Assembly (NCBI GenBank): GCA_951813065.1
Contig: CATOTH010000006.1
Location: forward strand, 421,961 to 485,960
DNA: 64,000 nt
From: an uncultured Bryobacterales bacterium
GTDB lineage: Bacteria > Acidobacteriota > Terriglobia > Bryobacterales > UBA6623
Direction of reading: 5' to 3'
Shown here: in pieces, positions 33,901-43,245 of the stretch
Layout: every line of letters begins with the position of its first letter
Numbering within the stretch: position 1 is the stretch's first letter
Position numbers and translations under genes: made by a program
Notes under the pieces: generated by a model
Told to the model about the DNA's origin: nothing
The model's input: only the letters and a program-made list of their open reading frames with translations
Databases searched by the model: none

Positions 33901-35189
33901 GCGAGCGCTATCAGGTCATGTATGGAGCCAAGCTCCATGTAGCGGACGGAGATGAGGTCGCTCGGTCCAAGGTCCTGGTCGAGTGGGACCCGTTCACGTT
34001 TTCGATTCTGACCGAATCGGCCGGTCAGTGCCACTTCCAGGACTTGCAGGAGGGCCTGACGCTGCAGGAGGACATCGACGAGGTGTCCGGCATGTCGCAA
34101 TGGGTGGTGAAGGACGACCCGGACAAGAAGCGTGAGCCTCGGATCGAGATCCGGGACGATCAAGGCGTTGCGGTGCGCAAGTACCTGATCCCGAGGAACG
34201 CGCACCTGATGGTGCGGGACGGGGAACAGATCAGCGCCGGTGACGTGCTCGCGAAGATTCCCCGCGAAACCACCAAGACAAAGGACATCACTGGAGGACT
34301 CCCGCGTGTTGTTGAGCTCTTCGAGGCGCGCAAGCCAAGTGAGCCCGCGGTGATTTCCGAAATCGACGGCGTCGTCGAGTACGGACTGTTGGGCAAGGGA
34401 TACCGCAAGGTATTCGTTGTTTCCGATGACGGCGAGCGGAAGGAGTATTCCATCCCGCGAGGTGTTCACATCAACGTCCAGGAAGGCGAGCGGGTGAACG
34501 CAGGTGAGGCGCTCATGGACGGCCCTCCCGATCCGCACCAGATCCTGGAGGTCCTGGGCAAGGAAGAGCTCCAACGGTACTTGGTGAACGAGATTCAGGC
34601 GGTCTATCGCGTCCAAGGCGTCGGTATCAACGACAAGCACCTAGAGGTGATCGTGCGTCAGATGATGCGCTGGGTGAAGGTCGATGATGTTGGCGACTCG
34701 GATTTCCTGATTGATGATGTTGTGGACGAATTCCGGTTCCGGAAGACAAATCTGAAACTTGTGGAAGAGGGAGGCAAGCCCGCGTCCGGCCGTCCGCTCT
34801 TGATGGGCATCACGAAAGCATCTCTCGCGACGGATTCGTTCATCTCCGCGGCGTCGTTCCAACTCACGACTCGGGTTCTGACGGAGGCTTCGGTCGCTGG
34901 CAAGGTCGATGATCTGCGAGGGTTGAAGGAGAACGTAATCGTTGGTCGGCTAATCCCGGCAGGTACGGGCTTGGACATTCACCAGAGGGTGAAGATCGCG
35001 GGCGAGGACGAGCCGGAAGGGATGGTGCCCGAGGTTGAGTACCTGAGCGACATTCCCAGTTACAGCGAGGAAACCGCGCAACTCTTCGATGCTGACGGGG
35101 CGGGGAACTACGGATTCGATGTGCCCGCGGACAACGTGCAACCGCCGGCCGCCTCGGAGAGCCAGGTCGACGTGGCAGTGCCCGACTAG
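30930..35189 (+). CDS. rpoC: RNA polymerase subunit beta prime
   Basis: 1419 residues from a TTG start chosen because TAGGAGGAAG lies immediately upstream and the protein begins [13 protein letters not shown] just before the family's first motif ([18 protein letters not shown]). The N-terminal zinc finger has C71, C73, C86 and C89. The catalytic [12 protein letters not shown] (about residues 459-470) supplies the magnesium aspartates. The trigger-loop region ([22 protein letters not shown]) and the second zinc site ([14 protein letters not shown]) are present. The last 40 residues are an acidic Pro/Ala tail. Confidence 0.98.
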   Translation: MFESNAYHDTRGPSTSDFDSIKIGLASPEKIRSWSFGEVTKPETINYRTFKPERNGLFCTAIFGPVTDWECLCGKYKRMKHRGVICEKCGTEVTLSRVRRERLGHIELAAPCSHVWYFKVLPSHIGQLLDITMRDLERVLYYEAYIVVDTEDPDELSEGEVLSEERKRQLDDDDFEFTALMGAEGIKERLKKIDTAELSKQLRTAMKSETSVQKKLKFARRLKVVESFRKSSNKPEWMILDVVPIIPPELRPLVPLDGGRFATSDLNDLYRRVINRNNRLRKLIDLRAPDVIVRNEKRMLQEAVDALFDNGRRGHQLRGANNRPLKSLADTLKGKYGRFRQNLLGKRVDYSGRSVIVVGPELKLHQCGLPKKMALELFKPFIYQRLEQRGYCTTIKQAKELVEQQDAVVWDILEDVIKDHPVLLNRAPTLHRLGIQAFEPVLVEGKAIKVHPLVCTAFNADFDGDQMAVHIPLSPEAQVEAHVLMLSANNILSPANGAPITTPSQDMVLGLYYLTSSRSGAVGEGRAFGNKREVLLAYDMGEVETQTPIKLYYSGPVIDLAMSSNDQNIRQTEPVIYSKQHLETTVGRVLLNDRLPKELPFINGLLKKRGLGQLVSYCYLKLGREKTVEMLDELKDLGFLFATISGMSIGIDDMIVPEQKDRLVEDAQKDVMKVEQQYRDGAITHGERYNKIIEIWSKLTENVSAKMFSDMQSGGGGTLNPIYVMADSGARGSEQQIRQLSGMRGLMAKPSGEIIETPITANFREGLNVLQYFISTHGARKGLADTALKTADSGYLTRRLVDVAQDVIITENDCGKNDGIFVEALVESGEIREPLRDRIVGRVAAEEIRDYEGEAVVAASQEITEDLANAIESAGIERVKIRSVLTCETERGVCQLCYGRNLATGRLVERGEAVGIVAAQSIGEPGTQLTMRTFHVGGTATRVGEESRQTAKSDGFAKYVGINAVKDKSGAQISMNRNGIVAVVDSKGRERERYQVMYGAKLHVADGDEVARSKVLVEWDPFTFSILTESAGQCHFQDLQEGLTLQEDIDEVSGMSQWVVKDDPDKKREPRIEIRDDQGVAVRKYLIPRNAHLMVRDGEQISAGDVLAKIPRETTKTKDITGGLPRVVELFEARKPSEPAVISEIDGVVEYGLLGKGYRKVFVVSDDGERKEYSIPRGVHINVQEGERVNAGEALMDGPPDPHQILEVLGKEELQRYLVNEIQAVYRVQGVGINDKHLEVIVRQMMRWVKVDDVGDSDFLIDDVVDEFRFRKTNLKLVEEGGKPASGRPLLMGITKASLATDSFISAASFQLTTRVLTEASVAGKVDDLRGLKENVIVGRLIPAGTGLDIHQRVKIAGEDEPEGMVPEVEYLSDIPSYSEETAQLFDADGAGNYGFDVPADNVQPPAASESQVDVAVPD

Positions 35190-35229
35190 CTGTCAGCGGC
35201 GGGCCGTTCGCGCGGTCACAGGCGAATCA

Positions 35230-35250
35230 GCGAAGTCCCGCGGACTTCGC
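35230..35250 (+). terminator. Terminator-like hairpin after rpoC
   Basis: GCGAAGTCC (35230-35238) and GGACTTCGC (35242-35250) form a perfect nine-pair stem with a three-base loop, between the convergent rpoC and LolC/E genes. No clear T-run, so it may serve both strands or block 3' decay. Confidence 0.5.
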
Positions 35251-35327
35251 CTACTCCGTGCCTTTGGGGTTGGCCGCTGCACAGCCACTTGATGTGGAGC
35301 CTGCCCGCCCTTCGGCGCGAGGCACAG

Positions 35328-36560
35328 CTACTCGTATCGGAGGACTTCGGCCGGGGCGATACGTGCCGCATCTCGGGACGGGTAGATGGTGACCAGGAAA
35401 CTGATCGCCACAGCCGCTAGCGCCACAACGATCCCATCGAGCACCTGTGGGTCGAACGGTAGGTACTCAACGCCGTAGGCCTCCTCATCAAGACGAATGA
35501 AGCGATAGCGTTCGCACAGCCAACAGGTCACATGCCCAAGCACGAAGCCAATTGTGGTGCCGATCGACCCGATGATTACGCCCTGCCATACAAAGATCCC
35601 GCGGATCTGCTCTTGACGGGCGCCGAACGACTTCAAGATCGCGATGTCCTTGGTCTTTTGGACCACGATCATCACCAGCGAAGTAAGAATGTTCAGTGCC
35701 GCGACGAGCATGATGATACCGATGATCAGCGCCGTGACGAGCTTTTCCACCTTGAGCGTGTTGAATATGACGGGATTCCGCTCCATCCATGTCATCGTCT
35801 TGAAGCTCGTGCCCGCCACGGCACGGATGGCTGAGGCCGTATCGGCTGCCGCATCGTTTTGGTCTAATCGGAATTCGATGGAATTGATGACATCCGGAAG
35901 GGATAGTGCGCGCTGTGCTTCGCGTAGGAGACAGACGCTCCACTGATCGTCAATCTGGAAGAAACCGGTGTCGAAAATTCCAACGACCTGAAACCGCTTG
36001 ATGGCAGCCAAAGGGCCCAAGGGGGTCATTTCACCCTGTGGGCTGATCACGTTGACAACCGTCGAAACTCGCGCGCCGATCGAGTCAGCGAGGCGCCACC
36101 CGAGGAGAATGCCTGGATACTCGCCGGTCGGGCGCTCAAGCGCTTCGAGCGAGCCATTGACAATTTGCTCAAGGAGCTTGGAGACATCTCGTTCAGCCTG
36201 AGGGTCAACACCCTTCAGGACGCAACCCTTTGCCCTGGACGGTGTCGTGATCATCATCTCCCCGTAGAGTGCAGGCGCGACAGCTTGGATGTGCTCCAAG
36301 CCAGTCAGCTTCTCCATCAGCGGTTCGTAGTCTTCAATTCCGAATCCCGGAGTCTCCTCGACCAAGGTGATGTGGGAACTCGAGTCGACCAAGAGACTTG
36401 TGATCTGAGAATGAAAGCCGTTGTTGATCGCCATCGCGATGATCAGAGCGGCCACGCCAGCAGCCACTCCAGTCATTGAAATGACAGTGACACTGGAGAA
36501 GAGGCCCCCTCTCCGCTTCGCCCGCAGGTACCGCAGGGCGACGAATAGCTCGAATCGCAC
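35328..36560 (-). CDS. LolC/LolE-type lipoprotein-releasing permease
   Basis: 410 residues with the family start FVALRYLRAKRRGGLFSSVTVISMTGVAAGVAALI (membrane segment about 20-45), a periplasmic domain (about 45-265), and three C-terminal membrane segments (LVTALIIGIIMLVAALNILTS, VWQGVIIGSIGTTIGFVLGH, VVALAAVAISFLVTIYPS). The cytoplasmic coupling loop reads KDIAILKSFGARQEQI. Such permeases release lipoproteins from the inner membrane to LolA. No LolD ATPase follows immediately downstream on this strand, so the ATPase must be encoded elsewhere. The LolD-like ATPase at 14334 belongs to another operon. Confidence 0.88.
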   Translation of the reverse strand: MRFELFVALRYLRAKRRGGLFSSVTVISMTGVAAGVAALIIAMAINNGFHSQITSLLVDSSSHITLVEETPGFGIEDYEPLMEKLTGLEHIQAVAPALYGEMMITTPSRAKGCVLKGVDPQAERDVSKLLEQIVNGSLEALERPTGEYPGILLGWRLADSIGARVSTVVNVISPQGEMTPLGPLAAIKRFQVVGIFDTGFFQIDDQWSVCLLREAQRALSLPDVINSIEFRLDQNDAAADTASAIRAVAGTSFKTMTWMERNPVIFNTLKVEKLVTALIIGIIMLVAALNILTSLVMIVVQKTKDIAILKSFGARQEQIRGIFVWQGVIIGSIGTTIGFVLGHVTCWLCERYRFIRLDEEAYGVEYLPFDPQVLDGIVVALAAVAISFLVTIYPSRDAARIAPAEVLRYE

Positions 36561-36694
36561 TAGTGGGAAGCCTCAGACTTCATTGTCCATTAAAGAGTCA
36601 CGCGAAATCGGTCGGTCTGGACGTGTTCACCGCAACACGCGGAATCTTCGGGACGGACCGGACACAGTGCACTGTCGTTGGCGCCCGCTCGGTT

Positions 36695-38152
36695 CTACGA
36701 AGGGACGCCCCTCCCGGCCTGTGCCTGGGCAGATGAACGCGTGGGTTCCCCCAGTCCGCATTCCTTGTGGATTGCCGATACAGCAGTTCGCAAGTCAGCC
36801 TGATTCACCACAATTGCAATTGTTAGCTCACTGGACCCCTGCGCAATCGCGATGATGTTGACGTTCTCTCTCGAGATTGCGGTAAACAGGCGTCCGGCCA
36901 GCCCGGGCGTACCGCGCATGCCTTCTCCGACCGCTGCCAGCAAGCCAACGCTATGGTCGACGTTGATTGGATGGACGTAGCCGTGCGCGAGTTCGAGAGC
37001 AAGTTCGTCGCGGAGATTCTCCAGAACCGAGTCGACATCCCTACTATGTACGAGCATGCAGAAATTCTGACGGAAACTGGACCGGCTCAACAGTAGGACT
37101 TCGACCTTGGCACGCGCCGCCGCTTGCAACGCCCGTGCCATCAACTGCGCGCCCGACATGGATGGGTCCGCCGCCTCGATGGATATGAGCACCACGCCGG
37201 CGAGCGAAGTGATGGCCCGGACGCCCGGCTCGCCGGCCGGCTCCGCGGAGATTCGTGTACCTGAACGGTCGGGATCGAAACTGTTCTTGATTCGAACTGG
37301 GATCTCCTTCTCCGCCAAGGGCGCGAGGGTTCTCGGGTGCAGCACCTTGGCTCCGTTGTAGGCCAGTTCCGCCGCCTCGTTGTAGGTGACGTCCGCCAGG
37401 AGCCTGGCATCAGCAGAGATTGCAGGATCACAGCTTAGAATCCCGTCGACATCCGTCCAGATCCATAGTTCGTCGGCACCCAGCGCCGCCGCCAGGATTG
37501 CCGCGGAGAAATCAGAGCCGCCCCGGCCAAGCGTGGTGGCCACGCCTCCGCGTGTCGCTCCGTTGTAGCCCGTAATAATCGGAACTATGCCCTGCGAAAG
37601 CAAGGGGGTTAAGCGCGTCTCGGCATTGATGGCCGTCTCATCGATGAACGGCGTTGCCCCGCCATGCGCCGCATCCGTAACGATCAGGTCGGCACCTGAG
37701 ACGAACTGCGACGGGGTTCCCCTGACCTTCAATACCTCGCTCACCAGGAGAGCGGACAGTCGCTCGCCTGTCGGTGCGGCTTCGTCCACAGATCTCGGCG
37801 GCCGCTCCCTTAGCAGCAGCATTCCGCGGGCAATGCGCCCGAATTCGTCGAGAATGCCATCCATGCGCTCGATAACTTGTCCGCGACAGCCCGGAGGAAG
37901 CAATTCGTTGCATGCATGCATGTGCTTGGTGCGAATCTCGTCAAGCTTCCGCTCGAGCGTGGAGCGGTTCCCTTCCGATCCTGCCGCGAGGGCGTCGAAC
38001 AGCATGTTGGTGACCTGTGACATCGCCGAGACGACGACCACAACACTGGAGTTCTGAGCTTCCGCCGTGATCAGTCCTGCGGCTCGGTCCATGGACTCGG
38101 GCGAGCCAACGCTCGTCCCGCCGAACTTCACTACGAGTACGGGTCTTGTCAT
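36695..38152 (-). CDS. lysC: Aspartate kinase
   Basis: 485 residues from the ATG at 38152 (MTRPVLVVKFGGTSVG); a GTG twelve bases earlier is also possible. The kinase begins with KFGGTSVG, then VVVVSAMSQVTNML, and continues with TLGRGGSDFSAAILAAALGA and WTDVDGI. The C-terminal part has the two ACT-type regulatory domains (about 315-460, with LMARALQAAARAKVEVLLLS and GLAGRLFTAISRENVNIIAIAQGSS). It phosphorylates aspartate at the entry to lysine, threonine and methionine synthesis, and the ACT pair implies amino-acid feedback. It is monofunctional: no homoserine dehydrogenase domain follows. No lysine riboswitch is visible in the 81-base gap upstream. Confidence 0.95.
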   Translation of the reverse strand: MTRPVLVVKFGGTSVGSPESMDRAAGLITAEAQNSSVVVVVSAMSQVTNMLFDALAAGSEGNRSTLERKLDEIRTKHMHACNELLPPGCRGQVIERMDGILDEFGRIARGMLLLRERPPRSVDEAAPTGERLSALLVSEVLKVRGTPSQFVSGADLIVTDAAHGGATPFIDETAINAETRLTPLLSQGIVPIITGYNGATRGGVATTLGRGGSDFSAAILAAALGADELWIWTDVDGILSCDPAISADARLLADVTYNEAAELAYNGAKVLHPRTLAPLAEKEIPVRIKNSFDPDRSGTRISAEPAGEPGVRAITSLAGVVLISIEAADPSMSGAQLMARALQAAARAKVEVLLLSRSSFRQNFCMLVHSRDVDSVLENLRDELALELAHGYVHPINVDHSVGLLAAVGEGMRGTPGLAGRLFTAISRENVNIIAIAQGSSELTIAIVVNQADLRTAVSAIHKECGLGEPTRSSAQAQAGRGVPS

Positions 38153-38233
38153 CGTTTGAAACACTTTTCGGAAATGAGGGCAGGGAATGCGCCAGAGTCC
38201 TTTGCCCCGACTCGCACGAAAGCCTAGAACGGC

Positions 38234-38845
38234 CTAAACGGTTTCGCCCTGCGTCTCGCGCTGAAGGAATACACCGTACTTCTTGAGCTCATCCTCATAG
38301 TAGTTTCGGTGCAGCACCTGCCATTCCTCGCTGCCTTCCGGGATTTCACGCTTCTGCGAAGTGATCTTTTCCTTTGCCAGGCGATCGCTCTTGGCTTCCA
38401 GCATCAGGATGTCAGTGAGATGCCGCTGGATTTCCAAGCGCGTGTCGTTCCAGCCCTGATTCAACCGTGTGCCAGGAATTCGAGGAAGCCTGGCTGCCAT
38501 CTTATGGGAGATTTCGAGCACCTTGTCCCGGGACAGCTTCATATTGCGGCCACTGCGACCATCAGCTGCGGCCGACACGACCTTTCGTTCGGCCAGTATC
38601 TTGCGTTTCACCCTGCTGAACATCTCGTGGTATGAAATGTTCTGGTGGCGCATGTACTCGCTGTACTGGCCGAGCAAGGCCCGCGCCTCTGCATTGATCT
38701 CGTCTTCCAGGCTCAGCTCATCCAGAACGATCGCTTCGAAGTCGAGGGCTACCCGCTCCTGCTGCTTGATTACGCACGTACCCTTCGCGAGGCGCTTCAC
38801 TACCTCCTTGCCCATGTACGTGATGAACGGAGTTGGGATCAACAT
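38234..38845 (-). CDS. Tandem DUF507 protein
   Basis: 203 residues made of two DUF507-like units. The first (about 1-93) contains LDELSLEDEINAEARALLGQ and NISYHEMFSRVKRKILAERK. The second (about 102-195) starts MKLSRDKVLEISHKMAARL and contains DILMLEAKSDRLAKEKITSQ and EEWQVLHRNYYEDELKKYGV. DUF507 proteins are small helical proteins of unknown function, normally about 90 residues and often present as two adjacent genes; here they are joined in one frame. The gene precedes lysC by 81 bases on the same strand. Confidence 0.75.
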   Translation of the reverse strand: MLIPTPFITYMGKEVVKRLAKGTCVIKQQERVALDFEAIVLDELSLEDEINAEARALLGQYSEYMRHQNISYHEMFSRVKRKILAERKVVSAAADGRSGRNMKLSRDKVLEISHKMAARLPRIPGTRLNQGWNDTRLEIQRHLTDILMLEAKSDRLAKEKITSQKREIPEGSEEWQVLHRNYYEDELKKYGVFLQRETQGETV

Positions 38846-38957
38846 CCCTCGTAGTCCTAGTTTAGCGGGGAGGTTCAGCGCCTGTCCAATCTGAGAGGGT
38901 GCGCGGCATTCAGTGCGGCATGAACCTGTCAGAGGCCCGTTTAGCTACAGTCGAACG

Positions 38958-39614
38958 ATGGCGAAGATCACAGCTCTAACCCAGGATCTGTACGGCTACA
39001 TGAGTCGCAATCGCAGTCCGGAAGACCCAATACTTGCCGAGCTACGCCAAGAAACGAGGCGCTCCGCCGGCAAGATGGCGGGCATGATGATTTCGGAAGA
39101 GCAAGGCGTGCTGCTCAGGATTCTGGTGGGAGCCCTGGCACCGAGCCTCGCTGTCGAGGTTGGTACCTTCACCGGATACAGTGCGGCCTGTATTGCATCC
39201 GGGTTGCCTCCGGGAGGCAAGCTCGTGTGCTGTGACGTCAGCGACGAGTGGACTTCATTCGGGACCCATTACTGGAAGCGTTGCGGCGTGGCTGAGAACA
39301 TTGATCTAAGGATCGCTCCCGCACTCGAAACGCTCTCCGGACTGCCGGGAGACCTGCGCTTCGACTTTGCCTTTCTCGATGCTGACAAGGCGAACTATGT
39401 TGCCTATTTCGAGGCGATTGTACCGCGGATGCGGCAGAACGGCTTGATCGCTGTAGACAACGTGCTCTGGCACAACTGGTCGATGCACGCTTGCAACCAA
39501 GACCAGGAAACAGTCGGCATTCGGGAGTTCAACGAGCACGTCCTGCTCGACGATCGAGTCGAGAGCGTAATGCTGCATCTCGGCGACGGATTGACATTGA
39601 TCCGCAAGCTCTGA
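38958..39614 (+). CDS. SAM-dependent O-methyltransferase (caffeoyl-CoA type)
   Basis: 218 residues from the ATG at 38958 (MAKITALTQDLYGYMSRNR). The family pattern is complete: SAGKMAGMMISEEQGVLL, the SAM-binding AVEVGTFTGYSAACIASGLP, DVSDEWTSFGTHYWKRCGV, the metal-linked FLDADKANYVAYFE and DNVLWHNW. These enzymes methylate catechol-type hydroxyls using a divalent cation. The acceptor is unknown. It is divergent from the DUF507 gene, with about 110 bases between them. Confidence 0.9.
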   Translation: MAKITALTQDLYGYMSRNRSPEDPILAELRQETRRSAGKMAGMMISEEQGVLLRILVGALAPSLAVEVGTFTGYSAACIASGLPPGGKLVCCDVSDEWTSFGTHYWKRCGVAENIDLRIAPALETLSGLPGDLRFDFAFLDADKANYVAYFEAIVPRMRQNGLIAVDNVLWHNWSMHACNQDQETVGIREFNEHVLLDDRVESVMLHLGDGLTLIRKL

Positions 39615-39697
39615 CGCCTCCCGGTGCGGCGCCAAGCGACCACGGGGCCTTGGCGGAGGAACATCACCGCCACCTCACACCCGGAGGAGGGCCAGTG

Positions 39698-40921
39698 TCA
39701 GCCCACTTGCAGCAGGCTTTCGCGGACCCTCTCCTCTGGAACCCGGATGCCGAGACCGGGCTTCTCGGGAACCTTCACATGCACACCATCCAATTCGATG
39801 TCATCCGCGAGGAGATCGGCGAGGAATTGGGGGCCGTTCAGTTCCGGAGGCAAGAGCAGGTCGAGTGTCGAATACAGGTGGACTGAAGCGATCAGGCTGA
39901 CGCCGGCGTCAGTCAGGCCGCTGCCGAGGAGGCCCATGCCATGCGCTTCCGCGACCACCGCGCTCTTGTAGCAATTGGTCACGCCGCCGCTCTTGGCGAC
40001 CTTTAAGACGACGAGGTCCGCAGCACGCAGTTCCGCGATCCGAGCCACATCAAACGATGAAAAGCAGCCTTCGTCGATTGCTACAGGGTAGGGGCTCTTC
40101 TCACGTGCTCGTCGCATCCCCATCCAGTCTTCGCTTCGTACCGGCTGCTCGAAGCAACGGATGTTGTCAAAATCGCGCAATCCGTCGAGAAATCGCTCGA
40201 GTTGGATGGGCTGGTAAGACTGATTAGCGTCCAGCCAAACTTGGATATCTGGCCTGGCTAGGGAGATTGCCTCCAACCGCTTACGGTCCTCGTCCGCGTC
40301 ACCGGCGACCTTGACCTTGAAACAGCGGCAAGCCGGCCAGCGACTGACCTCTTCGGCCATGGCGGATGGCGAGTCGATACTGACCGCGTAGCAGAGTTCG
40401 ACGGTATCGTGAAGCTTGCCTCCGAGCAGGCCGTGCAGCGGTACACCTGCGATCTGGCCGGCAAGGTCCAGGAATGCGATCTCCAAGGCGCTCTTCGCAA
40501 AGGGCGCGCCATTGCTAACGGCCGGACGGATCATCGCGTCCATCTGCTTCTTAACGGCGTTCAACTCGAACGGCGTCCTGCCGATTGCCAATCCGGCGAG
40601 ATGGTGGCGGAGGGTGCCGACCACAGCCTCCAGCGTTTCGTAAGACCAGGCGGGGATGGTGAGGGTCATGCCCCATCCGACATGGCCATCTTCAGTCTCG
40701 GCCCGCACCATCACGTAGTTGCCGGGTTTTTCCTTACCGCCAACCTGGCCAATGCCGATCTTGAACGTGGAGCGGAAATGAATCCCAACTGGCAATACTT
40801 CGACTTTCCGTATGCGCCATCCGTCCGACGACTTGCCTGCCGCGGGGAGCGATGGGCCCGCTGCAAGGGCCCAGCCTCCACTGGCGAGCAGCTGAGCGAA
40901 GTGGCGACGATTCGAAGTCAT
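39698..40921 (-). CDS. Enolase-superfamily enzyme (muconate cycloisomerase/dipeptide-epimerase group), Tat-exported
   Basis: 407 residues from the ATG at 40921, whose leader NRRHFAQLLASGGWALAAGPS looks like a twin-arginine signal. The barrel has the paired-lysine active site of the MLE subgroup: KVKVAG on one side and KVAKSGG on the other, with metal ligands in WLDANQSYQ, FEQPV and IDEG. It should abstract a proton alpha to a carboxylate, as in racemases or cycloisomerases. The substrate cannot be told from sequence. Export by Tat is unusual for cytoplasmic members but recurs in this window. Confidence 0.83.
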   Translation of the reverse strand: MTSNRRHFAQLLASGGWALAAGPSLPAAGKSSDGWRIRKVEVLPVGIHFRSTFKIGIGQVGGKEKPGNYVMVRAETEDGHVGWGMTLTIPAWSYETLEAVVGTLRHHLAGLAIGRTPFELNAVKKQMDAMIRPAVSNGAPFAKSALEIAFLDLAGQIAGVPLHGLLGGKLHDTVELCYAVSIDSPSAMAEEVSRWPACRCFKVKVAGDADEDRKRLEAISLARPDIQVWLDANQSYQPIQLERFLDGLRDFDNIRCFEQPVRSEDWMGMRRAREKSPYPVAIDEGCFSSFDVARIAELRAADLVVLKVAKSGGVTNCYKSAVVAEAHGMGLLGSGLTDAGVSLIASVHLYSTLDLLLPPELNGPQFLADLLADDIELDGVHVKVPEKPGLGIRVPEERVRESLLQVG

Positions 40922-41165
40922 CAAGAGTCCTTTGGCTCGCCGGCAGAGCACGGCGAGGACGCTACCGCGATTGTACAGGCATCGACACACGACTGCCCGC
41001 GAGAGACTTGTTGATCCTGATGACGCTGCCTTGAAGAATTGAACCGTTGGACGGGTGTGTTCTGCACTTCGCAGGCTTGGTGAGTCGTGATCGGACCGAC
41101 CAACGTGGAGATTGGCGCTCTTGGACGGCGATGGCGTCCATCTACCCGGACGCCCGGCGGGCCCC

Positions 41166-42011
41166 CTAGAAGGTGCCTGGCGGGATGCGGGTCAAGCCCT
41201 CGCGGGTGATTTCAAGGTGCCGAACCTCGTCGGGCAGTCCGACCGGTGCCTGTGATGCGCCATTCACAACGAGGTTGACGGCGCCGGCGTTTCCGATCGT
41301 CACCTGCACGAGGTCATCTGCCCGGATTCGTTTCCGCTCCTGAGCTCTCAAAGTGGCTTGACCTTCATCATCTCCGTCAATCAGCCACCGGATCCAGACC
41401 CGGTCGATAGCCTGAATCTCGAGTTCCAAGGGGCTGCGAGATCCCGGGATCGACGCTAAGGTTGGACTCGCCTGAGGCCCTGTGCCCCTCGAATTCCGAG
41501 TACCGGACTTCGACGCCGCAGCTTCGAGCGGAGGGGAAGCCATCGTGGCGGGAGATCCAGCGGAACTGGCCGTCTGCCTGCCCCCATCACCGGTATTCCT
41601 CGAATAGAACCACAATGTCGAGCATGTCACGATGAGTCCGAGCGCAATGACGGCTTTGCCGATCGTAGCTGTGCGTCGTCTTATCGCAGCCCGAGTCTCG
41701 CGGACGGCCTTTTGTACGAAAAACAGGGATGGCGTCTCATAGCCAGGTGCCGCGACGATCTCTGGAGGTTCGTCGAGACTCGGTAGGGAGAGGGATGCGT
41801 CGCGAACCAACTGTTCGGCATCAAGCTCAAGCAACAGAGCATACTGGCGCAGGAAACTCTGCGCGGCAAATTCACTCGGCAGCTCGCCGAGTTCTTGATC
41901 CTCCATGCAACGGATGAAGTGCCCTCTGATTTTGGTCTTCTTGACAACGTCCTCAATCTTGAGGTTCTTCGCGAGGCGGGCACTCCGAAGCTGTTCGCCT
42001 ACAGTGTCCAT
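41166..42011 (-). CDS. RodZ-like cytoskeletal protein
   Basis: 281 residues from the ATG at 42011 (MDTVGEQLRSARLAKNL). A helix-turn-helix of the RodZ/HTH_25 type covers about residues 3-70 (IEDVVKKTKIRGHFIRCMED, SFLRQYALLLELD). It is followed by a linker, a membrane segment (AVIALGLIVTCSTLWFYS, about 120-137), a Ser/Ala/Pro-rich stretch, and a DUF4115-type periplasmic domain (LELEIQAIDRVWIRWLIDGD to IPPGTF). RodZ links MreB to the elongasome. No mre genes are near, so the assignment rests on architecture. Confidence 0.82.
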   Translation of the reverse strand: MDTVGEQLRSARLAKNLKIEDVVKKTKIRGHFIRCMEDQELGELPSEFAAQSFLRQYALLLELDAEQLVRDASLSLPSLDEPPEIVAAPGYETPSLFFVQKAVRETRAAIRRRTATIGKAVIALGLIVTCSTLWFYSRNTGDGGRQTASSAGSPATMASPPLEAAASKSGTRNSRGTGPQASPTLASIPGSRSPLELEIQAIDRVWIRWLIDGDDEGQATLRAQERKRIRADDLVQVTIGNAGAVNLVVNGASQAPVGLPDEVRHLEITREGLTRIPPGTF

Positions 42012-42214
42012 ACACAGCGGCCAAGCTCTCAATATACGATAGTCAGTTCGCGTCTAGATTTGCCTTGTGCCGAAAAGCACTTGCCTCGCGAACAAAACGT
42101 TCCTGCGAAGCAGCGGAATCAACGTCACGGTATTGTGAGGGAGAAAGGATTCGTCCGTGCCTGCTATGCCCGGAGTTGTTCGGACGTGCAAGCCGGAACT
42201 GCCCAGTAGTCTTC

Positions 42215-43240
42215 ATGGGCGAATCGAAATTCTTATTGTCAGAGTCGATTCAACTACCACATGGGGCCGCGATTCAGGGCCGGAGCCCCTGCGTCCGATG
42301 CAATGGCAATGCCTTCGCAGAGTTGTTCGAGGGCACAGACCGCTTGCTGCTCAGGACAGAGGCGGGCTGCCGTCTTCTCGAATGTACGAATTGCGGCCTG
42401 ATCCAGCTCGATCCGCTTCTCTTGCCTATGTACAGTCCGGGGCTGTGCCCGGTTTGGGATTGGTGGGAGGGCGTGGCAGTCTTCCGTGGGCGGTTCGCGG
42501 AGTCGGTTCGTCGTTTCGCAACCCGCGGCCGACAACGATTCATCACGCGGAATCTACAGGCGAAGCAACTCGTTCTCGACATCACCGGCGACGGTGGAAG
42601 CGTTGCGACGGCTTTGCGAAGAGCAGGCATGCGGGTCTATGCACTCCAGCCGCTTCTTGGGCCGCCGGTTCGCCACCGGCACGATGGGGACCACATTCCA
42701 CTGGTGTGTTTCCGGCCATCCGAGGCTTGCTTTGCACGCGGTTCGTTCGGCGCGGTCGTGGCACTGCACGTTCTGGAGCATCTCGCCGATCCGCTAGCCA
42801 CCCTGAAGTCGCTTCGCGCTTTGCTGGCCGACGATGGGCGGTTATTGATTCAGGTGCCCAATGCGGAGTCGTGGCAGGCTCTGCTCTTGGGCGAGCGATG
42901 GAACGGATATGACATACCGCGCCATCCGATCTCATACCGAGAGGACGACATTGTGGATCTGATTCGGATTTCAGGGTTCGACGTCGTCCGCCGCAAGCGC
43001 TTTTCGTTGCGTGATGACCCGGCGGGTTTGGCCACCAGTCTCTGTCCATGGTCCGATCCAATGGTGCGACGATTGCGACGAGTCAACGAGACTGCACTTA
43101 GTAGCGCCCTGAAGAACGCAATCTATGGTGTTCTGACAGTGTCAGCCCTACCCCTGGCACTGCTGGAAGCCGTGGCCGGCGTGGGGGCTAGTCTGTTGAT
43201 AGAAGCCCGTCCGGTCCGAAAGCGCGGCGATGGTTCGTAG
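42215..43240 (+). CDS. Class I SAM methyltransferase with N-terminal zinc ribbon
   Basis: 341 residues from the ATG at 42215. A zinc-ribbon-like start (CVRCNGNAFAELFEG, then LLECTNCGLIQLDPL) is followed by a Methyltransf_23-type domain: VLDITGDGGSVATALRRAGM in place of the usual DxGxGxG, GAVVALHVLEHLADPLATLK and LLADDGRLLIQVPNAESWQ. A C-terminal hydrophobic stretch (GVLTVSALPLALLEAVAGVG) may touch the membrane. The layout is typical of methyltransferases acting on sugars or lipid-linked glycans. An upstream frame extension from 42065 is Cys/Arg-rich and unlikely. It ends five bases before the next gene. Confidence 0.8.
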   Translation: MGESKFLLSESIQLPHGAAIQGRSPCVRCNGNAFAELFEGTDRLLLRTEAGCRLLECTNCGLIQLDPLLLPMYSPGLCPVWDWWEGVAVFRGRFAESVRRFATRGRQRFITRNLQAKQLVLDITGDGGSVATALRRAGMRVYALQPLLGPPVRHRHDGDHIPLVCFRPSEACFARGSFGAVVALHVLEHLADPLATLKSLRALLADDGRLLIQVPNAESWQALLLGERWNGYDIPRHPISYREDDIVDLIRISGFDVVRRKRFSLRDDPAGLATSLCPWSDPMVRRLRRVNETALSSALKNAIYGVLTVSALPLALLEAVAGVGASLLIEARPVRKRGDGS

Positions 43241-43245
43241 TCGGA

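Noticed and set aside
38153..38233. Lysine riboswitch before lysC
   Set aside because: The 81-base gap is too short for a lysine riboswitch and shows no matching helices.
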